Source of the DNA: Chloroflexota bacterium
Lineage (GTDB): Bacteria; Chloroflexota; Anaerolineae; Anaerolineales; Villigracilaceae
DNA length: 64,000 bases
NCBI GenBank assembly: GCA_016234555.1
Contig: JACRBJ010000005.1
Coordinates: 62,001 to 126,000, forward strand
Direction of reading: 5' to 3'
The position numbers and the translations under genes were made by a program. The notes under the pieces are model-generated. The model was not told where the DNA came from. It did no database searches and saw only the letters and a list, made by a program, of their open reading frames with translations. Shown in pieces: positions 39,039 through 47,570 of this stretch (the first letter of the stretch is position 1; every line of letters starts with the position of its first letter).

Positions 39039-40355
39039 ATGCCATTTAGCAAGAGTCCTAATTTCAATCTTAAAGTCGTGTTGCAGGAGACCAAAATTCC
39101 AGCGGATACCCTGCGCGCCTGGGAGCGCCGCTACGGACTACCCCAACCCGAGCGTACTGCCGGCGGTCACCGCCTTTACTCGCAATACGACATCGAGATT
39201 ATCAGATGGCTGCTGGAGCGACAACAGGAGGGACTTTCGATCTCCCGCGCCGTTGACCTGTGGAAGGAACATCAAGCCTCGGGTGTGGACCCGCTGGAAG
39301 GTTTTGCCGCGTCAAGCCAGTCTACGACGGAAACGCCTATCATTTATGTCCCACCCAATACAACCCTTGATTCGCTGCGCGCCAAATGGATTGCCGCCTG
39401 CCTGAAGTTCAGTGAATCCAACTCCGAGCAGGTGTTAAACCAGGCGTTTTCCATCTTTCCCATCGAGGCAGTCTGCACGGAAATCCTGCAAAAAGGCATG
39501 ACGGAAATCGGCAGCCTTTGGTACGAAGACCGCGCATCGGTCCAGCAGGAACATTTTGCTTCGGGACTCGCCATGCGGCGGCTGGACTCTCTGCTCAGCG
39601 CCACCCCTTCCCCGTCGCGAAACCAGACCGTGCTGGTCGGCTGCCCGTCCAACGAGTGGCACGCCTTCATGCCCCTGCTGCTCTCGCTGTTATTGCGCCG
39701 CCGCGGACTGAGTGTCATTCACCTTGGAGCAAACGTCCCGGTGGAGCAATTCGAGGAAACGGTTAAATCTGTAAAAGCAAATCTGATCATCCTCGTGGCG
39801 CAGACCTTGATCACCGCCGCCACGCTGCAAACCACCGCACAGGCACTGACAAATTTGCGCGTCCCCGTTGGCTACGGCGGACGAATCTTCAACCTGTTGC
39901 CCGAGCTGAAACAACGTATTCCAGGATATTTTCTCGGCGATTCAGTGACCGCCGCACTTGAGACGGTTGAAAGCCTTCTGCAAGCCAAAGTCAAATCCCA
40001 TCCACCGACTACTCCAACACAGGAATACCTCGAAGCGCATCGGACATTCACAGCCGGGCGCTTTCACATCGAAAGCGCCGTCATCGAGGCAGCCCGATCC
40101 ATCCCGATCAGCGTGGAGGGGTTAGCCACGGGCATTCAATCTCTCGGCGATAACATTGCCGCCGCCCTGCAGCTCGGCGACATGGAATATGTCACGAATG
40201 AAATGGACTGGTTGAAGACCCTGCTGCAAACCCATCCAAGACCAGCACAGGAACTGGCAGACTTTATGGAAATCTACTCCCGCGCCGTGGACAAGCATAT
40301 CAACGGTCAGGGTGAGCCGATCAAGGAATGGCTCAAGGCACAGGCAGGTGCGTAG
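39039..40355 (+). CDS. carH: CarH/LitR-like MerR regulator with B12 photoreceptor domain
   Basis: The 438-aa protein has a MerR-type winged helix (about 10-75; TLRAWERRYGLPQPERTAGGHRLYS), a four-helix cap and a cobalamin-binding domain (about 195-330). The cap contains Trp161-x9-Glu171-His172, the light-sensing signature of CarH, and E206-x-H208 supplies the lower axial His. Adenosylcobalamin-bound tetramers repress in the dark and fall apart in light. A C-terminal extra region of about 100 residues (about 335-438) is not usual for CarH. A GGAG site precedes ATG 39039. Downstream genes include a photolyase. Confidence 0.8.
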   Translation: MPFSKSPNFNLKVVLQETKIPADTLRAWERRYGLPQPERTAGGHRLYSQYDIEIIRWLLERQQEGLSISRAVDLWKEHQASGVDPLEGFAASSQSTTETPIIYVPPNTTLDSLRAKWIAACLKFSESNSEQVLNQAFSIFPIEAVCTEILQKGMTEIGSLWYEDRASVQQEHFASGLAMRRLDSLLSATPSPSRNQTVLVGCPSNEWHAFMPLLLSLLLRRRGLSVIHLGANVPVEQFEETVKSVKANLIILVAQTLITAATLQTTAQALTNLRVPVGYGGRIFNLLPELKQRIPGYFLGDSVTAALETVESLLQAKVKSHPPTTPTQEYLEAHRTFTAGRFHIESAVIEAARSIPISVEGLATGIQSLGDNIAAALQLGDMEYVTNEMDWLKTLLQTHPRPAQELADFMEIYSRAVDKHINGQGEPIKEWLKAQAGA

Positions 40356-40403
40356 TTTGAAATACGCCGCCCATTTATCGTTATCAAACAGAGAGAGGAA
40401 AAT

Positions 40404-41243
40404 ATGAGCATTCGAATTGTGACTGATAGTACCTGTGACCTGCCTGACGAAACCGTCAGCCAGCAGGGAATTACCGTTGTCCCGATGTACATCAATATTG
40501 GCAATGAAAGTTACCTGGACGGAGTCAATCTGACGCGTGAGGAATTCTACGAGAAGCTGCCAGGCTACCCTTTTGCGCCCAAGACTGCCACTCCCAGTAT
40601 CGACACCTTTCTTCAAGTCTATGAGCGGCTCGCAAACGAAGGCGCAAAGGAAATTCTGTCCATTCATATTTCCGAGGCTTTAAGCGCCACAGTCAACGCA
40701 GCGCGTACCGCCGCCGAGCAGTTCACCCGCGTTCCCGTCACCGTCTTGGACTCATCCCAACTCAGCCTCGGCACGGGCTTCCTCGTGGAGAAAGCCGCGC
40801 AGATGGCAAGGCTAGGCAAGACGGTCGAAGATATTGTCTCAGCCTTGCAGGGATTTATGAAACGCACCTACGTTTTTGCGTCGCTGAAAACCCTTGAATA
40901 TGTGCGGCGCAGCGGGCGGATGAACTCTGCCATTGCGCACTTCGGGGAGTTTCTGCAAATCAAGCCCCTGCTTCACATGAACATGGGCAAGCCATCCGCA
41001 TCCCGCACGCGCACAGACAAGCGCGCCCGCCAAAGCCTGCTCGATTGGCTGGCGGAATACGCACCCTACGAGAAACTTGCCATCGTCCATGCCGGAGTAC
41101 AGGCGGAAGCCGAAGCCCTGCGCGAACAAATCCGCTCCTTCTTTCCCGAAGGCGGCTCCGTGCCAATCGTCCAAATCACCCCCGTCCTCGGCGCACATCT
41201 TGGCATCGGCGCGGTTGGGTTTGCCTGCATTTCAAAGGAATAA
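40404..41243 (+). CDS. DegV-family fatty-acid-binding protein
   Basis: The 279-aa protein starts IRIVTDSTCDLPDE, has the conserved TATPSIDTFLQVYERL, HISEALSATVNAA and DSSQLSLGTGF segments, and ends GAHLGIGAVGFACI, all typical of DegV proteins that bind fatty acids for the FakA kinase. A GAGAGG site precedes ATG 40404. No fakA gene is adjacent. Confidence 0.9.
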   Translation: MSIRIVTDSTCDLPDETVSQQGITVVPMYINIGNESYLDGVNLTREEFYEKLPGYPFAPKTATPSIDTFLQVYERLANEGAKEILSIHISEALSATVNAARTAAEQFTRVPVTVLDSSQLSLGTGFLVEKAAQMARLGKTVEDIVSALQGFMKRTYVFASLKTLEYVRRSGRMNSAIAHFGEFLQIKPLLHMNMGKPSASRTRTDKRARQSLLDWLAEYAPYEKLAIVHAGVQAEAEALREQIRSFFPEGGSVPIVQITPVLGAHLGIGAVGFACISKE

Positions 41244-41247
41244 ATTT

Positions 41248-41574
41248 ATGAAAGCCGCAAAAATCGTCTCCTTCCTCGGCGTCCTTGCCATGACCGCTGT
41301 GCTGTTCTATGGCTTCACAGTCGGTGACTTCTTCGGCGAAGGCGGACAGTTGACTGCCATGCCCTGGGGCATCGTCTCCCTCGTTGACTTGTACACGGGC
41401 TTCATCCTCTTCTCGATGTGGATCATATACCGCGAGAAGTCCCTGCCCGTTGCCATTTTGTGGACAGTCGGCATGATGGTCCTTGGCTTCTTCGCTGGCA
41501 GCCTCTACGCCTTCATCGCCCTGCAATCGAGCGGCGGTGACTGGCGCAAGTTCTGGCTTGGGAAACATGCGTAA
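41248..41574 (+). CDS. DUF1475-like small membrane protein
   Basis: The 108-aa protein has three hydrophobic spans (about 5-25, 45-65 and 70-92). It resembles DUF1475 membrane proteins in length and topology, but I am only moderately sure of the family. An AAAGGAA site precedes ATG 41248. It overlaps the next membrane gene by 8 bases. Confidence 0.65.
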   Translation: MKAAKIVSFLGVLAMTAVLFYGFTVGDFFGEGGQLTAMPWGIVSLVDLYTGFILFSMWIIYREKSLPVAILWTVGMMVLGFFAGSLYAFIALQSSGGDWRKFWLGKHA

Positions 41575-42241
41575 ATCGCGCGAACTGCTGGATGAATTTC
41601 GCACCGTGTTTGCGGGACGCAATTCCTTCCTTGACGCCATCCTACCGCCGATCCTTTTTCTGCTGGTCAACGGGTTGGCTGGATTCCAAGCCGCCATGTG
41701 GAGCGCACTTGGGCTCTCAATGGTTATTGCTGCCATAAGAATTTTCCGCAAAAAATCTTTGCTCTACGCGCTGGCTGGAGTCGGGAGCGTGGCAGTCGCC
41801 GTCGGCATCGTGTGGATTCTGGGAAGGTCGGAGGGGTTCTTCCTGCCAGGCCTCGTCAGCGGAAGCATGACTCTGCTCCTTACCATCGTCAGCCTTGTGT
41901 TTCGCCGTCCGCTGGTGGCATGGACCAGTTTCATCGCCCGCCGCTGGCCGTTGGACTGGTATTGGCATCCGCAGGTGCGACCAGCCTACAGCGAGACGAC
42001 TTTCGCCTGGGCTGTCTTTTTCGCCGCCCGCCTGTTCCTGCAATACTCGGTCTACCAAAGCGAAGATGTCACCCTGCTGGCTGTGACCAACTTCCTCACA
42101 GGCTGGCCCTTCACCATTCTTTTGCTTATCCTCACCTATCTCTACGGCACATGGCGTTTGGGAAAACTCCAGGGCCCCAGCGTGGAGGAATTCAAGAATA
42201 ACACCCCTCCCCCGTGGCAAGGTCAACGACGGGGATTTTAA
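41567..42241 (+). CDS. DUF3159-like membrane protein
   Basis: The 224-aa protein has about five to six hydrophobic spans and the DUF3159 pattern: N-terminal FRTVFAGRNSFLDAILPPIL, GLVSGSMTLLLTIVSLVFRR, and WYWHPQVRPAYSETTFAWA. Function unknown. It overlaps the preceding gene by 8 bases and belongs to a run of small membrane-protein genes. Confidence 0.75.
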   Translation: MRKSRELLDEFRTVFAGRNSFLDAILPPILFLLVNGLAGFQAAMWSALGLSMVIAAIRIFRKKSLLYALAGVGSVAVAVGIVWILGRSEGFFLPGLVSGSMTLLLTIVSLVFRRPLVAWTSFIARRWPLDWYWHPQVRPAYSETTFAWAVFFAARLFLQYSVYQSEDVTLLAVTNFLTGWPFTILLLILTYLYGTWRLGKLQGPSVEEFKNNTPPPWQGQRRGF

Positions 42242-42271
42242 TCGTAACGCAAGATAAAAAGGAGAAATATC

Positions 42272-43138
42272 ATGAAAGAAGCGGAACGCAAATCATTGGT
42301 TGTTTTTATCATCCTCATCGTAATTGGGGCTTTGTTCGCTCTGGCGGGCAGTCAAAACGGCAGCTCGGTCGCGGGCATTCCAGTATTCGCTTTGCTGGTC
42401 GGGTTGGCGTTTGTCATTCAATGGCTGGTGTTCATTCCTGCGTATAAATTCCAAACCGAGAAGTTTTTTGACATTACAGGAAGCATCACCTACATCACGC
42501 TGGTTGTGATCGCCATTCTGCTCAGCTCCAACCTGGATACGCGCTCAATTTTGCTCGCCGTGCTGGTTACCATTTGGGCGCTGCGCCTTGGAACCTTCCT
42601 CTTCACCCGAATTCAAAAAGCGGGCAAGGATGACCGCTTCGACGAAATCAAACCTCTCTTCTTCCGTTTCCTGAACGTGTGGACAATTCAAGCCTTGTGG
42701 GTGACGTTCACCGCCTCTGCCGCATTTGTGGCGATCACCACCTCCACGAGAAAAGAAATGGATTGCTATTCGGTGATTGGCGCGCTTATCTGGCTGTTCG
42801 GTTTTATTTTTGAAGTGGCTGCCGATGCGCAAAAGAGCCGCTTCAACGCGGACCCTGCCAACAAGGGCAAGTTCATCCAAACGGGACTTTGGTCGCGCTC
42901 GCGCCATCCCAATTACTTTGGCGAGATCGTGCTCTGGGTTGGTATAGCTATCATCGCTTTACCCGTCCTCCAAGGATGGCAGTGGGTTGCCATGATCTCA
43001 CCGATTTTTGTAACCCTGCTTCTGACCCGCGTCAGTGGGATTCCGCTGCTCGAGAAAAAGGCCGATAAAAAATGGGGCGGGCAGGAAGATTATGAGGCAT
43101 ACAAAAAGAAGACGCCTGTGTTGATTCCAAAATTGTAA
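42272..43138 (+). CDS. DUF1295-family membrane protein (steroid 5-alpha-reductase fold)
   Basis: The 288-aa protein has about seven spans and the DUF1295 signature DKSRF-like AQKSRFNADPANKGKF, then GLWSRSRHPNYFGEIVLWVG and a GGQEDYEAYKKKTP tail. This matches the isoprenylcysteine methyltransferase/steroid reductase-like fold. The reaction is unknown. AAGGAG precedes ATG 42272. Confidence 0.85.
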   Translation: MKEAERKSLVVFIILIVIGALFALAGSQNGSSVAGIPVFALLVGLAFVIQWLVFIPAYKFQTEKFFDITGSITYITLVVIAILLSSNLDTRSILLAVLVTIWALRLGTFLFTRIQKAGKDDRFDEIKPLFFRFLNVWTIQALWVTFTASAAFVAITTSTRKEMDCYSVIGALIWLFGFIFEVAADAQKSRFNADPANKGKFIQTGLWSRSRHPNYFGEIVLWVGIAIIALPVLQGWQWVAMISPIFVTLLLTRVSGIPLLEKKADKKWGGQEDYEAYKKKTPVLIPKL

Positions 43139-43145
43139 TTTCACC

Positions 43146-43174
43146 GTAGGGGCGACCCAATGGGTCGCCCCTAC
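43146..43174. repeat. 29-bp perfect palindrome, dispersed family
   Basis: A 14-bp perfect inverted repeat with a single central base. Outer arms GTAGGGGCG/CGCCCCTAC are shared with copies at 46222 and 63522 and partly at 17526; the inner 5 bp differ but remain complementary. It can form a terminator-like hairpin but lacks a T run. Confidence 0.85.
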
Positions 43175-43192
43175 CACCAACATCGGAGAAAT

Positions 43193-43540
43193 ATGATTAT
43201 CAAAGTTCTACAAATCATCGCCGTCATCGCGACCATCCTGACGGGACTCGTATCCCTTGTCAATCCGCGCGGGGTCGAAGGCTTCACGGGACTGACTGCC
43301 CCTGGCGCGCGCGGCATCACTGAAATCCGCTCGATACTTGGCGGGGTTTTCATTGGGCTTGGCATCGCCGTCTTCTTGCTTGGTACTCGCGAGACCTATC
43401 AAATGCTTGGCATCACCTACCTCGCCATTGGTGTGGTTAGGCTCGTCTCCATCTTTTTGGACAAGTCCTCGGTGCAGTCCAACTGGATTAGTTTTGCCGT
43501 TGAAATCATCTTCGGCATTCTTTTGTTATTACCAGCATGA
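43193..43540 (+). CDS. DUF4345-like membrane protein
   Basis: The 115-aa protein has four hydrophobic spans and the DUF4345 features GARGITEIRSILGGVFIGLG and GITYLAIGVVRLVSI. Function unknown. A GGAG site precedes ATG 43193. The stop overlaps the selenoprotein start (ATGA), so the two are coupled. Confidence 0.8.
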   Translation: MIIKVLQIIAVIATILTGLVSLVNPRGVEGFTGLTAPGARGITEIRSILGGVFIGLGIAVFLLGTRETYQMLGITYLAIGVVRLVSIFLDKSSVQSNWISFAVEIIFGILLLLPA

Positions 43541-44028
43541 GCCGCGCCGAACTCAACAAACCCGCCCCAAATTTCACGCTGACCGATTTTCACGGGCGCG
43601 AAGTCAGCCTGACGGATTTTCAAGGGAAGAAGAACGTCCTGCTGGTTTTCAATCGCGGATTTTTCTGACCGTTCTGCCAGCGGCACATGGCGCAGTTGCG
43701 CCAGGACTTTGACAAATTCACAGCACAGGAAACCGAAATCGTGGTGGTCGGACCCGAAGACGCCGCCTCGTTTTCAGCCTATTGGCAAAATCACAAACTG
43801 CCCTTTGTCGGTTTGCCCGACCCAAGCCACACGGTTTTGAAGCGTTACGGGCAGGAGGTCAGTCTCTTCAAGTTTGGACGCATGCCAGCACAGGTTGCAA
43901 TTGATAAAAATGGAACGGCACGCTATGTCCACTACGGGCACAACGCCGCCGATATTCCAGCCAATGAAGAAATCCTGGATCTATTGGAAATAATGAACAA
44001 GGAAATACATGCCAGCAGTCAAAGATAA
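43537..44028 (+). CDS. Peroxiredoxin-like selenoprotein candidate (in-frame UGA at active site)
   Basis: Reading through the TGA at 43666-43668 gives a 163-aa AhpC/TSA-type thioredoxin-fold protein. The N-terminal part ends FNRGFF, the TGA follows as residue 44, then PFCQRHMAQLRQD; homologues have FCPFC or similar, so TGA replaces the first Cys of a C-x-x-C pair (U44, C47). Downstream, WQNHKLPFVGLPDPSHTVLK and AQVAIDKNGT complete the fold. A hairpin at 43688-43703 could act as a bacterial SECIS. The start overlaps the upstream stop by 4 bases and the end overlaps the SDR gene by 20 bases. A nonsense mutation is the alternative. Confidence 0.75.
43688..43703 (+). promoter_or_regulatory. Candidate bacterial SECIS hairpin
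   Basis: A perfect stem TGGCGCA/TGCGCCA begins 19 bases after the in-frame TGA, giving an apical AGUU loop that contains a G about 26-27 bases from the UGA. Bacterial SECIS elements are small hairpins with a G in the loop at roughly this distance. Confidence 0.55.
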
Positions 44029-44872
44029 AGTTGTTGTCGTTACAGGCTCCACCCGCGGATTTGGATTCGCCATCGCCGAGTCCATGCTCGAAGCGGGAGC
44101 CATTGTCGCCATCACGGGCAGAAGCCAGAAGGCAGTCGAAGGCGCATTGATCAGTCTCCAGCCCAAGGGACGCGTCAGCGGTTTCGTAGTGGACGTCCGC
44201 AGCGAAGAACAAGTCTACAAGTTGGTGGATGATGTCCTCGCGGAATTTGGTCGCATCGATGTTTGGGTCAACAACGCGGGATATTCCAACGCGGCGGGCT
44301 GGATGCTGGACATGAATCCGCAGGACGCGCTGGACATGTTTATGTCGAACAACCTCGGCGTGCTGCAATGCACGCAGGCAATCATGCGCTACATGCTGCC
44401 GCGCAAAGAGGGAATGCTGGTCAACATCTACGGCAACGGAAGTTTTCTGCGCCCCGCCTCGCCCACTGGACTCTACGGCGCGACCAAAGCATGGCTAACC
44501 TCTTTCACTCGCAGTTTGGCAAAAGAACTCAATGATAGCGGCGTGCAGATTTTGGGCTTCAGCCCTGGCATGATGACCACCGACATGCTGACCAGCCCCA
44601 ACGTGGTCGGCGAACGCGGACAGGAGATGTTGAAGAATTTCGGCTTCGTTCTGCGTTTCCTCGGCAGACCCGCAAAATATGCGTCGGACAAATTGGTCAA
44701 AGCTGTAGCCAATCAGCGCGGCGAGTTTGTCGAAGTCAAATTATTCAAGCCGTGGACTCCGCTCTTCGGTTTGATCCGCGTGGGATGGGAAAACCTGACG
44801 AAGACAGGCAAGACGCCTGAGTTCAAGTTGAAGGTTCAGGAAGCGTACCAGCCGAAGTTTTTAATAAAGTAA
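44009..44872 (+). CDS. Short-chain dehydrogenase/reductase
   Basis: The 287-aa protein has the Rossmann TGSTRGFGFAIAE motif, NNAGYSNAAG, and the catalytic Tyr-x-x-x-Lys in GLYGATKA, with a Ser in IYGNGS. Residues after about 200 differ from classic 250-residue SDRs in a longer C-terminus. Substrate unknown. It overlaps the peroxiredoxin gene by 20 bases. Confidence 0.88.
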   Translation: MPAVKDKVVVVTGSTRGFGFAIAESMLEAGAIVAITGRSQKAVEGALISLQPKGRVSGFVVDVRSEEQVYKLVDDVLAEFGRIDVWVNNAGYSNAAGWMLDMNPQDALDMFMSNNLGVLQCTQAIMRYMLPRKEGMLVNIYGNGSFLRPASPTGLYGATKAWLTSFTRSLAKELNDSGVQILGFSPGMMTTDMLTSPNVVGERGQEMLKNFGFVLRFLGRPAKYASDKLVKAVANQRGEFVEVKLFKPWTPLFGLIRVGWENLTKTGKTPEFKLKVQEAYQPKFLIK

Positions 44873-44875
44873 TAT

Positions 44876-44988
44876 GTCATTGCGAGGCGGCGCACTTCTG
44901 CCGAAGCAATCTTATCTTTCAGGGAAGTAATCTTCTCTTATTACAACATGAGATTGCTTCGTCGCCGCTTCGCGCTCCTCGCAATGAC
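44876..44988. repeat. 113-bp imperfect inverted repeat (GTCATTGCGAGG...CCTCGCAATGAC)
   Basis: The ends are exact inverted 12-mers, with further inner complementarity around GAAGCAATCT and AGATTGCTTC. The element starts 3 bases after the SDR stop and fills the gap to the MFS gene. Such TCATTGCGAGG elements are dispersed in several bacterial genomes and look like non-autonomous mobile or REP-like repeats. Confidence 0.8.
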
Positions 44989-45004
44989 GATAAGTACAGG
45001 AATT

Positions 45005-46225
45005 ATGAACAACAAACGTCTCTTCTCGATTATCTTAGTGGTCTTCATAGATTTGCTCGGCTTCAGCCTGATTCTTCCGCTGCTGCCGTATTACGCCGAA
45101 ACCTTCCAAGCCAGCCAGACCGTGACGGGGATTTTGATCGCCTCGTATGCCCTTATGCAGTTGGTTGGCGCTCCCATCCTTGGCCGCCTCTCAGACCGCT
45201 TCGGACGCCGCCCCGTTTTACTGGTCAGCGTCTTCGGGACGTTTCTCGGCTTCCTGTTGCTTGGCTTTGCCAATGCCCTGTGGATGCTCTTCGCCAGCCG
45301 CATCCTCGATGGACTCACGGGCGGCAACTTGAGCGTGGCGCAAGCCTACATCTCCGATGTGACCGATGAAAAGAGTCGCGCAAAGGGATTGGGCATGATT
45401 GGCGCGGCGTTTGGTCTCGGCTTCATCATCGGACCCGTCACAGGCGGACTGCTCAGCCAATGGGGATACGCCGTCCCAGCCTTCGCCGCCGCCGCAGTCT
45501 CCCTCATCAACCTGATTTTGATTTATGCCTGGCTGCCCGAATCACTCACCGAAGACAAACGCAATCAGATGACCGAGAAACGTCCGCCCATCACCCTTGC
45601 CGCGTTGCTGGTTGCGTTTCAACGTCCGTTCACTGGTTCGATTCTCATCACCCGCTTCTTCTTTGGTCTCGCCTTTGCCATATTCCAGACCATCTTCTCG
45701 CTCTATGCCCTGCAAAAGTTCAACCTCTCTGCCCGTGACACTGGCTTCGTGCTGACCTACGTCGGCGTGCTGTCGGTCATCGTGCAGGGATTCCTCGTCG
45801 GGCGGCTGACCAGCCAATTCCGTGAAGACGTCCTCATCGCCGCCTCTGTCGTGCTGATGGGATTCTCGCTCCTCGGCTGGGCGTTGGCTCCATCGGTCCT
45901 GTGGGTTTACATCATCATGACGCCCACCGCCCTCTCTGGCGGCTTGCTCAACACGTTGCTTTCCTCTACACTGACCAAAGCCGTCGCCCTGCAGGAGATT
46001 GGCGGCATCCTCGGTCTGTCCGCTGCAGTCGAAAGCGCCACCCGCATCATCGCACCCATCCTCGGCGGCGCACTTTTGCAACAAATCGGAACCTGGGCGC
46101 CTGGCGTCTTCGGCGCGGCGGTGATGGTTGGAGTCAGTGTGTATGTCTTCATCACGATTTACAACCACCCGATTGTCGCCACGCTGAATCAAAAACAGTC
46201 CGCGCCTGTGACGGTTGCCGAGTAG
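45005..46225 (+). CDS. MFS transporter, TetA/DHA1-like
   Basis: The 406-aa protein has 12 spans, the SDRFGRRPVLLVS signature between helices 2 and 3 and the helix-5 GPVTGGLLSQWG motif of drug:H+ antiporters. Substrate unknown; a TetA-like pattern suggests drug or metabolite efflux. An earlier ATG at 44948 lies inside the inverted repeat and is rejected; AGGA precedes ATG 45005. Confidence 0.88.
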   Translation: MNNKRLFSIILVVFIDLLGFSLILPLLPYYAETFQASQTVTGILIASYALMQLVGAPILGRLSDRFGRRPVLLVSVFGTFLGFLLLGFANALWMLFASRILDGLTGGNLSVAQAYISDVTDEKSRAKGLGMIGAAFGLGFIIGPVTGGLLSQWGYAVPAFAAAAVSLINLILIYAWLPESLTEDKRNQMTEKRPPITLAALLVAFQRPFTGSILITRFFFGLAFAIFQTIFSLYALQKFNLSARDTGFVLTYVGVLSVIVQGFLVGRLTSQFREDVLIAASVVLMGFSLLGWALAPSVLWVYIIMTPTALSGGLLNTLLSSTLTKAVALQEIGGILGLSAAVESATRIIAPILGGALLQQIGTWAPGVFGAAVMVGVSVYVFITIYNHPIVATLNQKQSAPVTVAE

Positions 46226-46250
46226 GGGCGGAGCAATGCTTCGCCCCTAC
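46222..46250. repeat. 29-bp palindrome overlapping MFS stop codon
   Basis: Same family as 43146: GTAGGGGCG/CGCCCCTAC arms, 14+1+14 bases with one G-T wobble. The first arm contains the stop codon of the MFS gene. Confidence 0.8.
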
Positions 46251-46276
46251 AGGATGTATCAAAAAAGGAGTTGATC

Positions 46277-46903
46277 ATGTCCGACATCGAAACCCGTTAC
46301 GAATTGCCAACCACAGGCATTACCTTGCTTGGCTACGTGGTGCGACGAATGCACAAAACCAACTTACTGATCCCCGTGCCCGAATTAATCGCCGCGAACA
46401 AAACAGCCGAAGCGCTTGCCAAAATCGCCTTGTATGCCGTGACATCCTCCACCTCCTTTGGGCGCGCTTATTACCAGCCCCAATTCAACTCCGTTGGTGA
46501 AGAAATCTCCGAGGCAGACCCGCAGACGGGAGCAGTGGTCAAAGCTAAACTGGAAGCCAACTCGCCCACCTATCGAATATCCTATTTCGCCATCATGCCC
46601 AATGGCGACGTCTTCTCAGGCAAAGAGGAAATCACAGGCACCACCGTCGGCTTGCGCGGATTGGGCATGCCCGCGCCATCGAAGTTTAGTTTCAAATCAG
46701 GGGAATACAGCGCCGAGCTGACGGGAATCCTCACCAGTGAACTGGCGCTCTCGCTCATCGGGCGCACTCGCATCCGCGCCTACGGCTTTCTGAATTTCGG
46801 CGATAACGCGGGTAACACGGGAAAACTCAACCTTGAACGCAGCGGCAAAGTCGGGATGAAAGTCAACAACAAGGACTTTGACCTTTCAAGGATCCCAGCC
46901 TGA
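46277..46903 (+). CDS. Conserved protein of unknown function
   Basis: The 208-aa protein has no signal peptide or membrane span and a beta-rich pattern (TYRISYFAIMPNGDVFSGKE, RIRAYGFLNFGDN). No family is recognised; a lipid-binding or barrel fold is possible but not supported by a motif. AGGAG precedes ATG 46277. It is followed after 1 base by a secreted protein gene. Confidence 0.65.
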   Translation: MSDIETRYELPTTGITLLGYVVRRMHKTNLLIPVPELIAANKTAEALAKIALYAVTSSTSFGRAYYQPQFNSVGEEISEADPQTGAVVKAKLEANSPTYRISYFAIMPNGDVFSGKEEITGTTVGLRGLGMPAPSKFSFKSGEYSAELTGILTSELALSLIGRTRIRAYGFLNFGDNAGNTGKLNLERSGKVGMKVNNKDFDLSRIPA

Positions 46904-46904
46904 A

Positions 46905-47570
46905 ATGAAATCATTTCGCTTTTTATTGTTACTGACGTTCACGCTTGCCACCTTCATTCCCGTTGCTTCCGCTTCGGCACACCAACCCATCTGGGGTGAC
47001 GAAAATGGCCCCATTACCATTCCCAACTTAATCACTTCCTACGCGTTCTACCGTAACCTTCCCGCAGACAAAGTGGATGTGTATACCTTCGAAGGCAAGG
47101 CGGGGCAGGAGTTCCGTGCAGGCATGCAAATCCCAGCGGTCAGGGGTCTTGAAGATTACGCGGTCACGATGGCGATCTTTGGCCCAGGCCTTCCCGAGGT
47201 CGACCACAATCAACTTCCACCCGAACATCCCGAAGAACTCGGCGCGCTGGTGAGCCAGTCGTGGAAAAGCGAGGATTTTTTCGAGCCATTCACCCAGACC
47301 CTGTACTGGGGACGTCAAAGCGTTGAGTTAAACCTCCCTGCGGACGGAACTTACTACATCCTCGTCTGGCAGCCCCAAGGTGTCGCGGGCAAATATGTGA
47401 TGGATACAGGCTATACCGAAGACTTCGGGATTGAAGTCATTTTCCTCATGCCCGTTTGGTGGGTTCGCGTGCATCTATTCTTCGGTCACGGCGCATACCT
47501 TTTGGTGGGCGCTGGCGCAATTTTGGTGGTAGGCGGATTTTTCATTTTGCGACAGCGAAGGAAAAAATGA
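46905..47570 (+). CDS. Secreted, membrane-anchored protein of unknown function
   Basis: The 221-aa protein has a signal peptide (about 1-26, cleavage near ASA), an extracytoplasmic beta-rich domain with [14 protein letters not shown] and a C-terminal membrane helix (about 192-213) followed by a basic tail. A pre-peptidase-like beta sandwich is possible. It overlaps the photolyase start by 4 bases, so the two are translationally coupled. Confidence 0.7.
   Translation: MKSFRFLLLLTFTLATFIPVASASAHQPIWGDENGPITIPNLITSYAFYRNLPADKVDVYTFEGKAGQEFRAGMQIPAVRGLEDYAVTMAIFGPGLPEVDHNQLPPEHPEELGALVSQSWKSEDFFEPFTQTLYWGRQSVELNLPADGTYYILVWQPQGVAGKYVMDTGYTEDFGIEVIFLMPVWWVRVHLFFGHGAYLLVGAGAILVVGGFFILRQRRKK

Noticed and set aside
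43140..43180. Rho-independent terminator after the DUF1295 gene
   Set aside because: The hairpin has no T run and belongs to a dispersed palindrome family; termination is possible but not the best description.
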